Source of the DNA: an uncultured Selenomonadaceae bacterium | GTDB lineage: Bacteria; Bacillota; Negativicutes; Selenomonadales; Selenomonadaceae | Direction of reading: 5' to 3' | Assembly: GCA_937902665.1 (NCBI GenBank) | Contig: CALELM010000020.1 | Span: forward strand, 1 to 17,272 | DNA: 17,272 nt | In this document: positions 7,731 through 15,440 of the stretch, piece after piece | Numbering within the stretch: position 1 is the first letter of the stretch | Layout of the letters: each line of letters opens with the position of its first letter | Notes under the pieces: generated by a model | Told to the model about the DNA's origin: nothing | Database searches by the model: none | What the model saw: only the letters and a program-made list of their open reading frames with translations | Program-made: the position numbers and the translations under genes

Positions 7731-8014
7731 TAAATCTCGTAAAACTAATCTTAATATCTGCTCAAAAACATAAAAAATAGACATAACCCAAACTACCGAG
7801 TAGAATGATGTACGGAAGGCATCATAAATTAGTTGTAACACCCCGACCAAATAAGATATTATTTTAAGTGGAACGAAGCATGTTAAAAATGTGCCAGCAA
7901 GAATACTGGCGAAATAAAAGTACAAAAAAGAAAACACAGCAAAAACAAAATACACAAGGCATTTTGCTCTGCTGGGTTCTATCCACCTGAAAACCAATGT
8001 TAGGAAGTGATTTC
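7731..8014. other. AT-rich gene-poor gap
   Basis: Clearly richer in A and T than its surroundings. A 90-codon minus-strand frame spans 7725-7997 and reads as a hydrophobic protein. It has no Shine-Dalgarno at its ATG, its stop lies in the end of repeat A, and the T-rich strand gives hydrophobic translations in another frame too, so it is not called as a gene. No promoter for the downstream gene at 8015 could be picked out. The GC-skew change described in the findings falls in or next to this gap. Confidence 0.5.
8002..8007 (+). promoter_or_regulatory. ribosome binding site that fixes a TTG start
   Basis: AGGAAG is followed after 7 nt by TTG 8015-8017. The in-frame ATG at 7997 lies upstream of this site and would translate it, so TTG is the likely start. 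Confidence 0.65.
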
Positions 8015-8482
8015 TTGAAACGTTTTTTTACCATTCTCGGTATTCTCTTTATCATGGCAGGAGGCTTCGGTCTTTCCTACCTATGGCACATGGATCACCG
8101 CACGGCAGACAGCCTGTCTGCCTACTGCCGCATTGATTTCCAAAGCTCCCATACAGAAAACGGCAAATTGGAGGGAGCCGTACTCTCTATTTGGGACTAC
8201 CGCTACGATGATGCCAAGATGGAGCCTCGCGCCATTCTCTACACGGACAGCGAGCCGTGGGAGATGCGTGCCAATGTAAAGCAGTCCGCCGCATCAGCAG
8301 ACGATGCAGAACACCGCTTTCAGCACGAAAACAAGCTGTTTGTCGAGCTTCCACGCTCCAGCCTTCCTGCGATCCGCAAGGCAGACAGCGTGCGTTTCCG
8401 CTTCTACTACAGCAACGGGCAGACCATCGACCTGCCGCTCAACGAACCGGATCTGGAATACTGGAAAAAACAGCTGGACTGA
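8015..8482 (+). CDS. conserved-looking membrane-anchored protein of unknown function
   Basis: Not recognised. The 155-aa product begins KRFFTILGILFIMAGGFGL, a positively charged tip and a single hydrophobic segment (about 4-24), either an uncleaved anchor or a signal peptide. The rest (about 26-155) is soluble and mixed in charge, with alternating hydrophobic stretches (VLSIWDYRYDD, VRFRFYYSNGQTIDLPL) suggesting a beta-rich extracytoplasmic domain. It ends only 8 nt from the convergent alr stop. Base composition matches the genes to its right, which with the good ribosome site supports a real gene. No terminator is visible between it and alr. Confidence 0.75.
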   Translation: MKRFFTILGILFIMAGGFGLSYLWHMDHRTADSLSAYCRIDFQSSHTENGKLEGAVLSIWDYRYDDAKMEPRAILYTDSEPWEMRANVKQSAASADDAEHRFQHENKLFVELPRSSLPAIRKADSVRFRFYYSNGQTIDLPLNEPDLEYWKKQLD

Positions 8483-8490
8483 AGTGCCTC

Positions 8491-9600
8491 TCATCCTCGA
8501 TAGATTCTCGGCACTCGCTCTGAGACAAGGCAAGTGACCTCATAATTGATGGTATCCAGCCAGCCTGCCGCCTCGTCCGTGGTCAGGGTCTCCGAACCAA
8601 AGAGCGTTGCAATATCCCCCACCTTTGCCTCAGGAATGTCCGTGATATCTACCATGAACTGATCCATGCAGATACGTCCCGCGATCCTTGCCCTCTTGCC
8701 GCAAATCTCCACCTCGCCCCTCTTGGCATAGGCACGAATATAGCCATCTGCATATCCAAGAGGAAGCGTTGCTATGCGCGACTCGCGCTTTGCGATGAAT
8801 TCCCTGCCATAGCTGATGGATTCCCCGACATGCACCGTCTTGATAAACGCAATCCTTGCCTGCAGCTTCATTGCCTGGCGAAGCGCAATCGGATGCGATA
8901 CCTCATCTGACGGCCACAGCCCGTACTCGATAATGCCTGCACGCACCATGTCAAAATGTGCCTCAGGGATTTCAAGAATTGCCGCAGACTCCGCTATATG
9001 CTTGATAGGGACATGTATCCCTGCCGCTTCTATCCCGTCTGCCGCCTGCTGAAAGCGTTGCAGCTGCTGCTTCGTAAAGCTCTTGTCCTTGGTATCCGCC
9101 ATGGAAAAATGAGAAAACATGCCCTCCAGCTCAATATTCGGAAGGCTTGCCAGCTTCTTTGCCAGCACGGGAGCCTCCTCCGGACGCACGCCGATACGTC
9201 CCATACCGGTTTCTACCTTGAGATGCACCCTTGCTGTTTTTCCTTGGCGAACAGCCTCCCCGGAAATAGCTTCTGCCAGTTCCATATCACAAACTGCCTG
9301 CGTAATGTCATGCGAAACAAGCGCATGCGCAGATTCCTTGGGAACAATTCCCAAAATCAAGATAGGTGCCGTAAAGCCTGCCTGACGAAGCTCCAACGCC
9401 TCACTGGGAACTGCCGTTGCCAAGTAATCTGCTCCTGCCTCGAGTGCTTTCTGTGCTACTGCAACCGCACCATGCCCATAGGCATTCGCCTTAACAACTG
9501 CACAAAGCTTTGCACCTTCCTTGATGCAGGTTCTGATTTCCCTAAAATTGTGCGCAATCGCCCCAAGATCAATTTCTGCCCAAACATCACGATTCGCCAT
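8491..9600 (-). CDS. alr: alanine racemase
   Basis: PLP-dependent interconversion of L- and D-alanine, supplying D-Ala for peptidoglycan. The 369-aa protein has the family length. Lys37 in VVKANAYGHG is the PLP lysine and Tyr264 in ISYGREF the second catalytic base. VETGMGRIGV (129-138), VRAGIIEYGLWP (219-230), CMDQFMVDIT (311-320) and INYEVTC (351-357) are further landmarks. One oddity: the phosphate-site motif usually written (H)xxNSAA reads HIAESAA (201-207), with Glu for Asn, while the phosphate-contacting Ser205 is kept. The start at 9600 is supported by AGAGG 7 nt upstream. The gene is divergent from the NusG-II gene and convergent with the unknown gene at 8015. No clear -35/-10 pair was found in the 108-bp divergent gap. 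Confidence 0.97.
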   Translation of the reverse strand: MANRDVWAEIDLGAIAHNFREIRTCIKEGAKLCAVVKANAYGHGAVAVAQKALEAGADYLATAVPSEALELRQAGFTAPILILGIVPKESAHALVSHDITQAVCDMELAEAISGEAVRQGKTARVHLKVETGMGRIGVRPEEAPVLAKKLASLPNIELEGMFSHFSMADTKDKSFTKQQLQRFQQAADGIEAAGIHVPIKHIAESAAILEIPEAHFDMVRAGIIEYGLWPSDEVSHPIALRQAMKLQARIAFIKTVHVGESISYGREFIAKRESRIATLPLGYADGYIRAYAKRGEVEICGKRARIAGRICMDQFMVDITDIPEAKVGDIATLFGSETLTTDEAAGWLDTINYEVTCLVSERVPRIYRG

Positions 9601-9708
9601 TTATATGCCTCTTTTCCCAATATCCAATAACTTAAACTCTTACCATATTTTACACCACATGAGAGAAAATAAAAAGACAAGAACCCTAGAGTTCCACGGA
9701 GCGTAACG

Positions 9709-10089
9709 ATGAAAAAAAACGATATCCTTCTGATTATCTTCCTGTTCCTGCTTTCCCTCCTGCCTGTCCCATTCCTTGCACAGGAACACGCAGGCACCCT
9801 ATATGCAGAGATCAGCATGGACGGAAAGCCCTATCAAACCATCTGCCTAAGCGGCCACCAAGGAACGGAAACCATCTGCCTGCAGACCGCATACGGAAGC
9901 AATGTCATAGAAATCAAGGAGCAGTCCATTTCCGTCATAGAAGCAGACTGTCCCGATGGCACCTGCAGGCGTATGGGAACCGCCCAAAAGAGCGGTGACA
10001 CGATTGCCTGTCTTCCTCACAAGCTGTTGATCGAGATAAAAAAGACCCCTGCCATGCCGATAGAAAAAAAAGGAGGCGACAGTAAATGA
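9709..10089 (+). CDS. NusG domain II-containing exported or membrane-anchored protein
   Basis: A 126-aa protein with an N-terminal hydrophobic segment (about 5-25, ending FLAQEHA), either a signal peptide or an anchor. It is followed by a small beta domain of the NusG_II family: LYAEISMDGKPYQTI, then VIEIKEQSISVIEADCPDGTC (Cys residues in CPDGTC) and IACLPHKLLIEI. The family has no firm biochemical role; the paired Cys-rich turns could bind metal or form a disulfide. ATG 9709 is preceded by GGAG with 7 nt spacing. The stop overlaps the next start (ATGA, 4 nt), so the two are co-translated. NusG-II genes are often found beside Gx/Hpre_diP_synt_I genes in Firmicutes, as here. Confidence 0.85.
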   Translation: MKKNDILLIIFLFLLSLLPVPFLAQEHAGTLYAEISMDGKPYQTICLSGHQGTETICLQTAYGSNVIEIKEQSISVIEADCPDGTCRRMGTAQKSGDTIACLPHKLLIEIKKTPAMPIEKKGGDSK

Positions 10090-10601
10090 AGAAAACCTTC
10101 CGCCTCGTTTACCTGTCCCTCCTGATTGCGCAATCCCTTGTGCTTTTCCTGCTGGAAGGATTGCTCCCCCTGCCTTTCCTTGCCCCCGGTGCAAAGCTCG
10201 GCCTTGCCAACCTTGTCACCATCGCTGCGCTCTATACACTGCCAAGTGCCTATGATGTGCTCCTTATCGTTCTTGTCCGCACCCTGCTTGCTTCCCTTTT
10301 CGGCGGTGGCCCTACTGTCTTTTGCTACAGCATCGCCGGAGGTCTTGTCAGCCTCTCCTTCATGCTGCTCCTAAAACGCTGCTCTCTCTTTTCCGTCATT
10401 GGGATCAGTGCCGCAGGCGGGTTCTTTCACAATGCAGGACAGCTTCTCGCCGCTATGCTCATCATGCAAAGCATGGAACTAGCAGGATATTTCCCAATCC
10501 TTGGAACCTGCGGCACAGCAACAGGAATCCTCATCGGCTTCCTTGCAAACTTCCTTCTGCACAAGCTCCCTCGCACCGTCCTTAGTCCTCATACAAAATA
10601 G
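10086..10601 (+). CDS. Gx transporter / heptaprenyl diphosphate synthase component I-like membrane protein
   Basis: A polytopic inner-membrane protein of 171 aa (PF07456-type). Its segments resemble ECF-transporter substrate-binding subunits: LAPGAKLGLANLVTIAALY (about 34-52), VLLIVLVRTLLASLFGGGP (about 58-76), GGLVSLSFMLLLK and GGFFHNAGQLLAAMLIM. Despite the historical name, homology to the heptaprenyl diphosphate synthase small subunit does not prove isoprenoid synthesis, and no polyprenyl synthetase gene follows here. It starts within the stop of the NusG-II gene. Its last 20 nt overlap the 3' end of the convergent ATP-grasp gene. Family call is good; substrate unknown. Confidence 0.85.
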   Translation: MKKTFRLVYLSLLIAQSLVLFLLEGLLPLPFLAPGAKLGLANLVTIAALYTLPSAYDVLLIVLVRTLLASLFGGGPTVFCYSIAGGLVSLSFMLLLKRCSLFSVIGISAAGGFFHNAGQLLAAMLIMQSMELAGYFPILGTCGTATGILIGFLANFLLHKLPRTVLSPHTK

Positions 10602-11943
10602 GTGCCCAGTACGACTCAATGCCTGCGATTTCATACTCGCTAAACCTTGCGTAAATGGCGGAGGGATTTTTTCCGTGCAAAAAGCAGGAAAAGGTCAGAT
10701 AGCCTTCCTTTGTCCCCGAATCGGCCCGAAGGCTCACCTGTTTCGTTTCGGCAAATTCCTGATAGAGATATGCTCCGCTCTCCAGCTGGATGGGATCGTC
10801 CTCCGTGATCTCCTTTTCATAGAGGATCTCCGTGCGTTTTTCTTCCCGCAAGGAGGAACTGACAGGCTTTACGACAGAAATCCGGCTTCCTTCCCTGCCC
10901 CACACAGGCTTCTTCACATACTCAAGGCTCGAAGATGCATTCGCCAGAAAATCCTTCTCATCAAAATACGAAGGCAGCATGTATTCCCCTATCACCTCAT
11001 GCTCCTCTGCCGTGAAAAACTTCCTATCCTCATGCAATGCCCAGATCAGCGCCTGCAGTGCCTTGCTCTGCAAAACGATAGCCTCCGGAGGATTGAACAT
11101 CTGAAAGCACCCTGCACGGTACCTGTCCATGAAATACTCGCCAAGGCTGGTATCGTCCTCCGCCTTTTCCTCAATCAAAAGCTCCATCGGGTGAAGGCGG
11201 TAAATTGCTCCTGCATTTCTCCCGTCTGGCAAAAGCACCCCATCTTCATCTACCTGAAGGTCATAGAATGAGCAATAACATACTGCCTGTTCCGTATCAA
11301 TGAGCGGATACATGTCCTTCAACGCCAGCTTCAGCTGGTTCATCAAGAACAAGGTCGTTGCCTTATCCTCCACATAATCATCGAAGCAGGAAAAAACAAA
11401 CGGGCGGTCATAGCTCATTTCCCCATCGGACAAATCCATCGCCATCAACTGAAAGCTTTGGTACATCTGCACCAAAAAGCGTCTCAGGCTCTCCACGCAG
11501 CCCTTGTTCGGATTTTCCTCCCGAAAAAAATCAGCCGCCACCTGATTCCCGTAATAAGCCTCCACCACAGCACAGGGCGTATCTGCATTCAGCTCCACCA
11601 TCTTGAACTTCCCGTCCTCACGCAGCACATAATCGAACCGACTGAGATACGTCGGCAGCTCCAAGCGGTTTTTAATGTCCAAGAAAGGACGAAGCGGCAA
11701 AGCAATTCCCAAGCTATCCAGCAGGGTTGCATCCCCTGCCTGAATCACCTGCATCGTCTTTTGAAAAATTCGGTACAGCCTTCCGCTGGCTGCCCGAAGC
11801 TCCTTCACCCGCTCTCTGGGCAAGCGCACAGCCTCCTGCGTCGGATAACGATCCTCATACCCCTCACAGGAAACAAACGTAAAGACCTCCCTATCCAGGC
11901 AATCGGCGAAAGTGACGGGACGCACCCGATTAAAAGAACGCAT
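10582..11943 (-). CDS. ATP-grasp amide ligase of the glutathionylspermidine synthase family (YgiC/YjfC-like)
   Basis: A 453-aa protein matching the C-terminal synthetase domain of glutathionylspermidine synthase, without the N-terminal CHAP amidase of E. coli Gss. Visible landmarks are FDYVLREDGKFKMVELNADTP (substrate-side ELNADTP at 117-123), YRLHPMELL (248-256), KPVWGREGSRISVV (345-358, the ATP-grasp Gly-rich loop GREG at 349-352) and the C-terminal GIESYWAPILYED. Family chemistry is ATP-dependent acyl-phosphate formation and amide ligation to an amine. The true substrates of stand-alone members are not settled, so a glutathionylspermidine product should not be assumed. ATG 11943 has GGGGAGG about 6 nt upstream. 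It lies 37 nt downstream of a lipoprotein gene on the same strand, a pairing reminiscent of E. coli ygiB-ygiC. Confidence 0.85.
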   Translation of the reverse strand: MRSFNRVRPVTFADCLDREVFTFVSCEGYEDRYPTQEAVRLPRERVKELRAASGRLYRIFQKTMQVIQAGDATLLDSLGIALPLRPFLDIKNRLELPTYLSRFDYVLREDGKFKMVELNADTPCAVVEAYYGNQVAADFFREENPNKGCVESLRRFLVQMYQSFQLMAMDLSDGEMSYDRPFVFSCFDDYVEDKATTLFLMNQLKLALKDMYPLIDTEQAVCYCSFYDLQVDEDGVLLPDGRNAGAIYRLHPMELLIEEKAEDDTSLGEYFMDRYRAGCFQMFNPPEAIVLQSKALQALIWALHEDRKFFTAEEHEVIGEYMLPSYFDEKDFLANASSSLEYVKKPVWGREGSRISVVKPVSSSLREEKRTEILYEKEITEDDPIQLESGAYLYQEFAETKQVSLRADSGTKEGYLTFSCFLHGKNPSAIYARFSEYEIAGIESYWAPILYED

Positions 11944-11980
11944 AAATTTCCTCCCCTATCCTACACAAGCCCAACAAAAG

Positions 11981-12589
11981 TCATGAAGTACCGCTTCTCG
12001 CTCCTGCCTTCCCAAATCCGCTTTTGGCTGACTTGCTTTTTGCGGTACTTTTCCCATTCTTTTGCACACTAGAGGAAGACGATTTCTTGGCAGATGACCT
12101 GCCTGCGCTTCCTGCCGCAGTTCCCCCCTGCTTATCTTCCTTTTCCTTCTTCGGCACCCTCGTAAGCGTCTGGCTTGGCACATATTTTCTTGTATTTGAA
12201 TCATACGAGCCAAAATTCCCTGCCGCTCCCCCGCTGAAGCCATGCGCCAGATAATACCCTGCCGCCATCGCTCCCAAGAGTCCTGCCGCACCGGAAATAA
12301 CCGACAGGGAATTATCCGGATTGCGGCAGAAAGTCACCTCTCGCCCGTCCGGATAAGTCGCCGTTTCCGAGCCGTCCCTGTTCCTGTGCAAATGATAGAA
12401 CTCCCCATTGCTGTCAGCCAACTGCTGATCCTCCGGCAGTTCCTCCTCTGCCAAAGCTTCCGTATTTTCTGCTGTACTCTCCGTATCGGAAACCTTCTCT
12501 TCCGCCTCATCGCCACAGCCTGCCGAAACAAAGCAGACCGCCGTCGCAAAGGCCGTCAAAATCGCTGCCGTCCTGCTGCATCGAAACAT
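11981..12589 (-). CDS. putative lipoprotein with Gly-rich segment and Lys/Ser-rich tail (YgiB/DUF1190-like context)
   Basis: About 202 aa. Residues 2-23 are a lipoprotein signal (RCSRTAAILTAF, then VSAGC) with the lipobox Cys near residue 25. An acidic linker (EEKVSDTESTAENTEALAEEE) follows, then a compact motif GEFYHLHRNRDGSETATYPDGREVTFC. A Gly/Ala-rich hydrophobic stretch (SGAAGLLGAMAAGYYLAHGFSG) and a low-complexity Lys/Ser/Gly tail ending SGFGKAGARSGTS complete it. The Gly/Ser/Arg tail and its position next to a YgiC-like ligase recall E. coli YgiB, but overall similarity is not proven. ATG 12589 and GTG 12592 are both possible starts; neither has a well-spaced ribosome site (GGGGG is about 14 nt up). 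It follows pyk by 44-47 nt with no terminator seen. Confidence 0.75.
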   Translation of the reverse strand: MFRCSRTAAILTAFATAVCFVSAGCGDEAEEKVSDTESTAENTEALAEEELPEDQQLADSNGEFYHLHRNRDGSETATYPDGREVTFCRNPDNSLSVISGAAGLLGAMAAGYYLAHGFSGGAAGNFGSYDSNTRKYVPSQTLTRVPKKEKEDKQGGTAAGSAGRSSAKKSSSSSVQKNGKSTAKSKSAKSGFGKAGARSGTS

Positions 12590-12636
12590 CACTTATCATC
12601 GCACCCCCAATAAAACAACACATCCGTCATTTTTCC

Positions 12637-14052
12637 TCAGGAGATAGTCTCCAAGCGGATCGTGTTCGTATTTCCCGACTTGCCGCTCGTTGGCCCACCC
12701 GTGATAACCACATTATCTCCCTTTTCTAAATGCAGCAATTCCTTTGCATGCCTGACCGCATGATAAAAAATCACATCTACCGAATGGAACTCCTCACTCA
12801 GAACCGGAATAACGCCCCAGCTAAGGTTCAGCTTTCTCCACGCCTTCTCTGAAATTGTCATCCCAATGATATCTGCAGGACAGCGGAACCTGCTGACCAT
12901 TCTTACCGTTTTTCCGGAAAGGGAGCTTATCACGATGGCTTTTGCTTTCGTGTCAATGACCATGGCACAGGTCGAATGGGAAACTGCGTCAATATTGCTT
13001 TTAATCACATAATCTGTTTTCTTGAACCGCTGTACATAATCAATTTTCTTTTCGGTATACTCGGCGATTTCTGCCATGCTCCTTACTGCCTCCACGGGAT
13101 ATTTGCCCGAAGCAGTTTCCCCTGACAGCATGATTGCTGACGATCCGTCATACACTGCATTTGCAACGTCAGAAATCTCCGCCCTCGTCGGTCTTGGGTT
13201 GTGAATCATGGACTCCAGCATTTCCGTTGCTGTAATGACTCGCTTTCCCACAAGGCGACATTCCCCTATCAGATACTTCTGGATCGCAGGAAGCTCCACG
13301 AACGGAATTTCCACGCCAAGATCTCCTCTTGCCACCATGATTCCGTCTGCAATCTCGCAAATTTCATCCACATTTTCTACGCCCGGCCGATTCTCAATCT
13401 TGGCAATCGTCTCGATTTCCTCGCCGCCGTTTGCATCCAAAAATTCCCGAAGCGACTGTATATCCTGTTTGGAAGAAACAAAGGAAGCCGCAACAAAATC
13501 CACCCCATTTTTTATGCCAAACAGCAAATCCTCTTTATCTGCTTCACTCAAGTACGGTCCCTTCATGACATGATTCGGGAAATTCATGCTTTTCCTGTCA
13601 GAAATCACGCCTCCAGCGATCACCCTGCAAATAACATCGGAGTCGGTTAATTCCTCTGCCTCAAAAACCAGAAGCCCGTTATTGACCAAAATCCGATCGC
13701 CCTTATGCAGTTCCGTGACCAAGTCCTTGTAGTTTACGGATACCCGCTCCTCGTTGCCGACAACGTCATTCACGGTAAAAACAAAACGGTCTCCCTCGTT
13801 CAATGTGACGCTGTGGTTCTCAAAGGTCTTGATACGATATTCCGGCCCCTTCGTATCCAGCATAATTGCAATCGGCAGATTCAATTTTTCCCTCACCTTT
13901 TTGATGAGATCTATTTTTTTCTGATGCTCCTCATGCGTGCCATGCGAGAAGTTGAGCCGTGCTACGTTCATCCCTGCCAAACACATCTGCGTAAGGATTT
14001 CCTCCTTCTCGCTTGCCGGGCCAATCGTGCATATTATTTTCGTTTTTCGCAT
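12637..14052 (-). CDS. pyk: pyruvate kinase
   Basis: The glycolytic enzyme converting PEP and ADP to pyruvate and ATP; cytoplasmic; 471 aa. It lacks the extra C-terminal PEP-utiliser domain seen in Bacillus-type enzymes. Landmarks: KIICTIGPAS (5-14), ARLNFSHG (31-38), MLDTKGPEYRI (64-74), the signature around KIENRPGVENVDEI (218-231, catalytic Lys218, metal ligand Glu220), ARGDLGVEIP (241-250) and TATEMLESMIHNPRPTRAE (274-292). The usual DDGL before the B/A domain junction reads NNGL (124-127). The start is ATG 14052: GGAGGG (14061-14066) is 8 nt upstream, and an in-frame ATG at 14079 would read through that site. A strong promoter lies at 14095-14123. No terminator is seen after it, so the lipoprotein and ligase genes may be co-transcribed. 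Confidence 0.97.
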   Translation of the reverse strand: MRKTKIICTIGPASEKEEILTQMCLAGMNVARLNFSHGTHEEHQKKIDLIKKVREKLNLPIAIMLDTKGPEYRIKTFENHSVTLNEGDRFVFTVNDVVGNEERVSVNYKDLVTELHKGDRILVNNGLLVFEAEELTDSDVICRVIAGGVISDRKSMNFPNHVMKGPYLSEADKEDLLFGIKNGVDFVAASFVSSKQDIQSLREFLDANGGEEIETIAKIENRPGVENVDEICEIADGIMVARGDLGVEIPFVELPAIQKYLIGECRLVGKRVITATEMLESMIHNPRPTRAEISDVANAVYDGSSAIMLSGETASGKYPVEAVRSMAEIAEYTEKKIDYVQRFKKTDYVIKSNIDAVSHSTCAMVIDTKAKAIVISSLSGKTVRMVSRFRCPADIIGMTISEKAWRKLNLSWGVIPVLSEEFHSVDVIFYHAVRHAKELLHLEKGDNVVITGGPTSGKSGNTNTIRLETIS

Positions 14053-14094
14053 TGCTCCTACCCTCCATAAATCTCTCAACGTACCATTTCAAAT

Positions 14095-14123
14095 ATTATA
14101 CCAGTATTTCCCGACATACTCAA
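14095..14123 (-). promoter_or_regulatory. sigma70 promoter of pyk with extended -10
   Basis: On the minus strand TTGAGT (plus 14118-14123), a 17-bp spacer ending TGG, and TATAAT (14095-14100). The perfect -10 plus TGN extension makes it one of the best promoters in the window. It may drive pyk, the lipoprotein gene and the ATP-grasp gene together. Confidence 0.8.
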
Positions 14124-14151
14124 TTTCTTCTTAGGCTGGAACGAACCTATG

Positions 14152-14200
14152 CAAAAAATCCCTTCCACAACAAAACCTCTCGTCATGGAAGGGATTCTTT
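14152..14200. terminator. rho-independent terminator after ddh
   Basis: An 11-bp perfect stem pairs AATCCCTTCCA (14157-14167) with TGGAAGGGATT (14186-14196) around an 18-nt loop. On the minus strand the second arm ends in a T run (ATTTTTTGC), terminating ddh transcripts 30 nt after its stop and separating ddh from the pyk promoter. Confidence 0.85.
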
Positions 14201-14226
14201 TCACAAAATATTTTTACGAAACAGCA

Positions 14227-15213
14227 TCAAACGAGATGCGCCCGCAATTCCTCGGCACTCTGCGCAGACAGATAGGACGGTGCAATGTCAAGAACGGTCT
14301 TGGCTCCCTTTGTGCCTTCCTTGGAAAGCTTGTATGCCGCACGGGCATACGCCACAAGAACACTTGTCGTGAATTCCGGATTGGAATCCAGCTTCAGGCT
14401 GAACTCGACAATGTGCTTATGCTCCTTCTGATGTCCCGTGCGCCCGGAGCGAATCACGAAGCCGCCATGCGCAAGGCCGCTGTGATTTTCCTGCAGCTCC
14501 TCCTCCGAAATGAAATGCACGACCGTATCATACTCATCAAAGTAATTCGGCATCGTCTTGATTTCCTTCTCCACACGAGCAGCATCTGCGCCCTCTTCGA
14601 GAACGACATAACACTCACGCATGTGCTTTTGGCGAGTCGTCAGTTCCGGATTGCTGCCCGATCGCACAGCCTCCAAAGCCTCATCGAGAGGAATCGTGTA
14701 CTGCTTTGCGTTCTTGACCCCCTCAATGCGGCGAATCGCATCGGAATGCCCTTGGCTGACACCCTTGCCCCAAAAGGTGTAGTCCCTGCCATCCGTCAGG
14801 ATAGCATTGCCGTAGGCGCGCGCAAGAGAAAAGAGTCCCGGATCCCAGCCAACGGAAATGATGCCGACATGCCCCGTTTCCTTTGCCGCTGCATCCACGT
14901 TTGCAAAATGCTCCGGAATACGAGCATGGGTATCAAAGCTGTCGACCACGTGGAAAAGCCTTGCGTACTCCGGTGTCTGCTTCGGAAGATCCGTTGCACT
15001 GCCTCCGCAAAGAATCAGGACATCAATCTTGTCCTTCCATGATGCTGCCTCAGAAACATGCACGACCGGAACGCCTGCCGTTGCAATCTTCACGGACTCC
15101 GGCGAACGGCGCGTGAACACTGCCACCAGTTCCATATCCGCATTTGCTTCAACGGCGCACTCAACGCCCCTGCCTAAATTCCCATACCCAAGAATACCAA
15201 TTCGAATGCTCAT
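14227..15213 (-). CDS. ddh: meso-diaminopimelate D-dehydrogenase
   Basis: NADPH-dependent enzyme of the one-step dehydrogenase branch of lysine/DAP synthesis, interconverting meso-DAP and L-2-amino-6-oxopimelate (tetrahydrodipicolinate) with ammonia; cytoplasmic. The 328-aa product has the family length (about 326). The N-terminal Rossmann motif is IGILGYGNLGRGVE (5-18). Family landmarks include LCGGSATDLPKQTP (68-81), VDSFDTHARIPEHF (90-103), ISVGWDPGLFSLARAYGNAIL (118-138) and FWGKGVSQGHSDAIRRIEGVK (146-166), which line the substrate pocket. The start is supported by AGGAAGGGG 7 nt upstream. It is followed by its own terminator and so is monocistronic. It supplies meso-DAP for the peptidoglycan that Alr also feeds. 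Confidence 0.95.
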   Translation of the reverse strand: MSIRIGILGYGNLGRGVECAVEANADMELVAVFTRRSPESVKIATAGVPVVHVSEAASWKDKIDVLILCGGSATDLPKQTPEYARLFHVVDSFDTHARIPEHFANVDAAAKETGHVGIISVGWDPGLFSLARAYGNAILTDGRDYTFWGKGVSQGHSDAIRRIEGVKNAKQYTIPLDEALEAVRSGSNPELTTRQKHMRECYVVLEEGADAARVEKEIKTMPNYFDEYDTVVHFISEEELQENHSGLAHGGFVIRSGRTGHQKEHKHIVEFSLKLDSNPEFTTSVLVAYARAAYKLSKEGTKGAKTVLDIAPSYLSAQSAEELRAHLV

Positions 15214-15225
15214 GCTAAAACCCCT

Positions 15226-15440
15226 TCCTAGCAGGATAATTTACTCCTATATCATAATCCATATAGCTTATGCTAACACTATACCACAATCACATAGTAC
15301 AAGCTAGACATTTTTCATGTATACAATTCGATTTTCTTTGTCAAAAAGTCCCCTCTGCATTACTGCTTGCCACTCTATGTTCCGTGTACGTCCATTGTAT
15401 CACCTGAATCGGGAATTTTCATGAGTTTTCAAAGTACCCT
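15226..15440. other. upstream region of ddh, no gene seen
   Basis: About 215 bp between the ddh ribosome site and repeat copy B. On the minus strand there are two candidate promoters. One is TTGACA (15339-15344) with TATACA (15318-15323), whose 15-bp spacer is short. The other is an extended -10, TGGTATAGT (-10 at 15278-15283), with no good -35. Which one is used cannot be decided by eye. Nothing else was recognised in 15345-15440. Confidence 0.4.

Noticed and set aside
7840..7875. dif-like half-site TTATTTTAAGT in the AT-rich gap
   Set aside because: It resembles a XerD arm, but the opposing XerC arm would need a 4-nt rather than 6-nt centre and matches poorly.
15245..15285. CATAAT...CTTATGCTAAC near ddh as a dif candidate
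   Set aside because: Spacing between the arms is too long and the XerC arm does not match; it more likely belongs to the ddh promoter region.
15318..15344. TTGACA...TATACA as a confident ddh promoter
   Set aside because: The spacer is 15 bp, shorter than the usual 16-18; kept only as a candidate in the region note.
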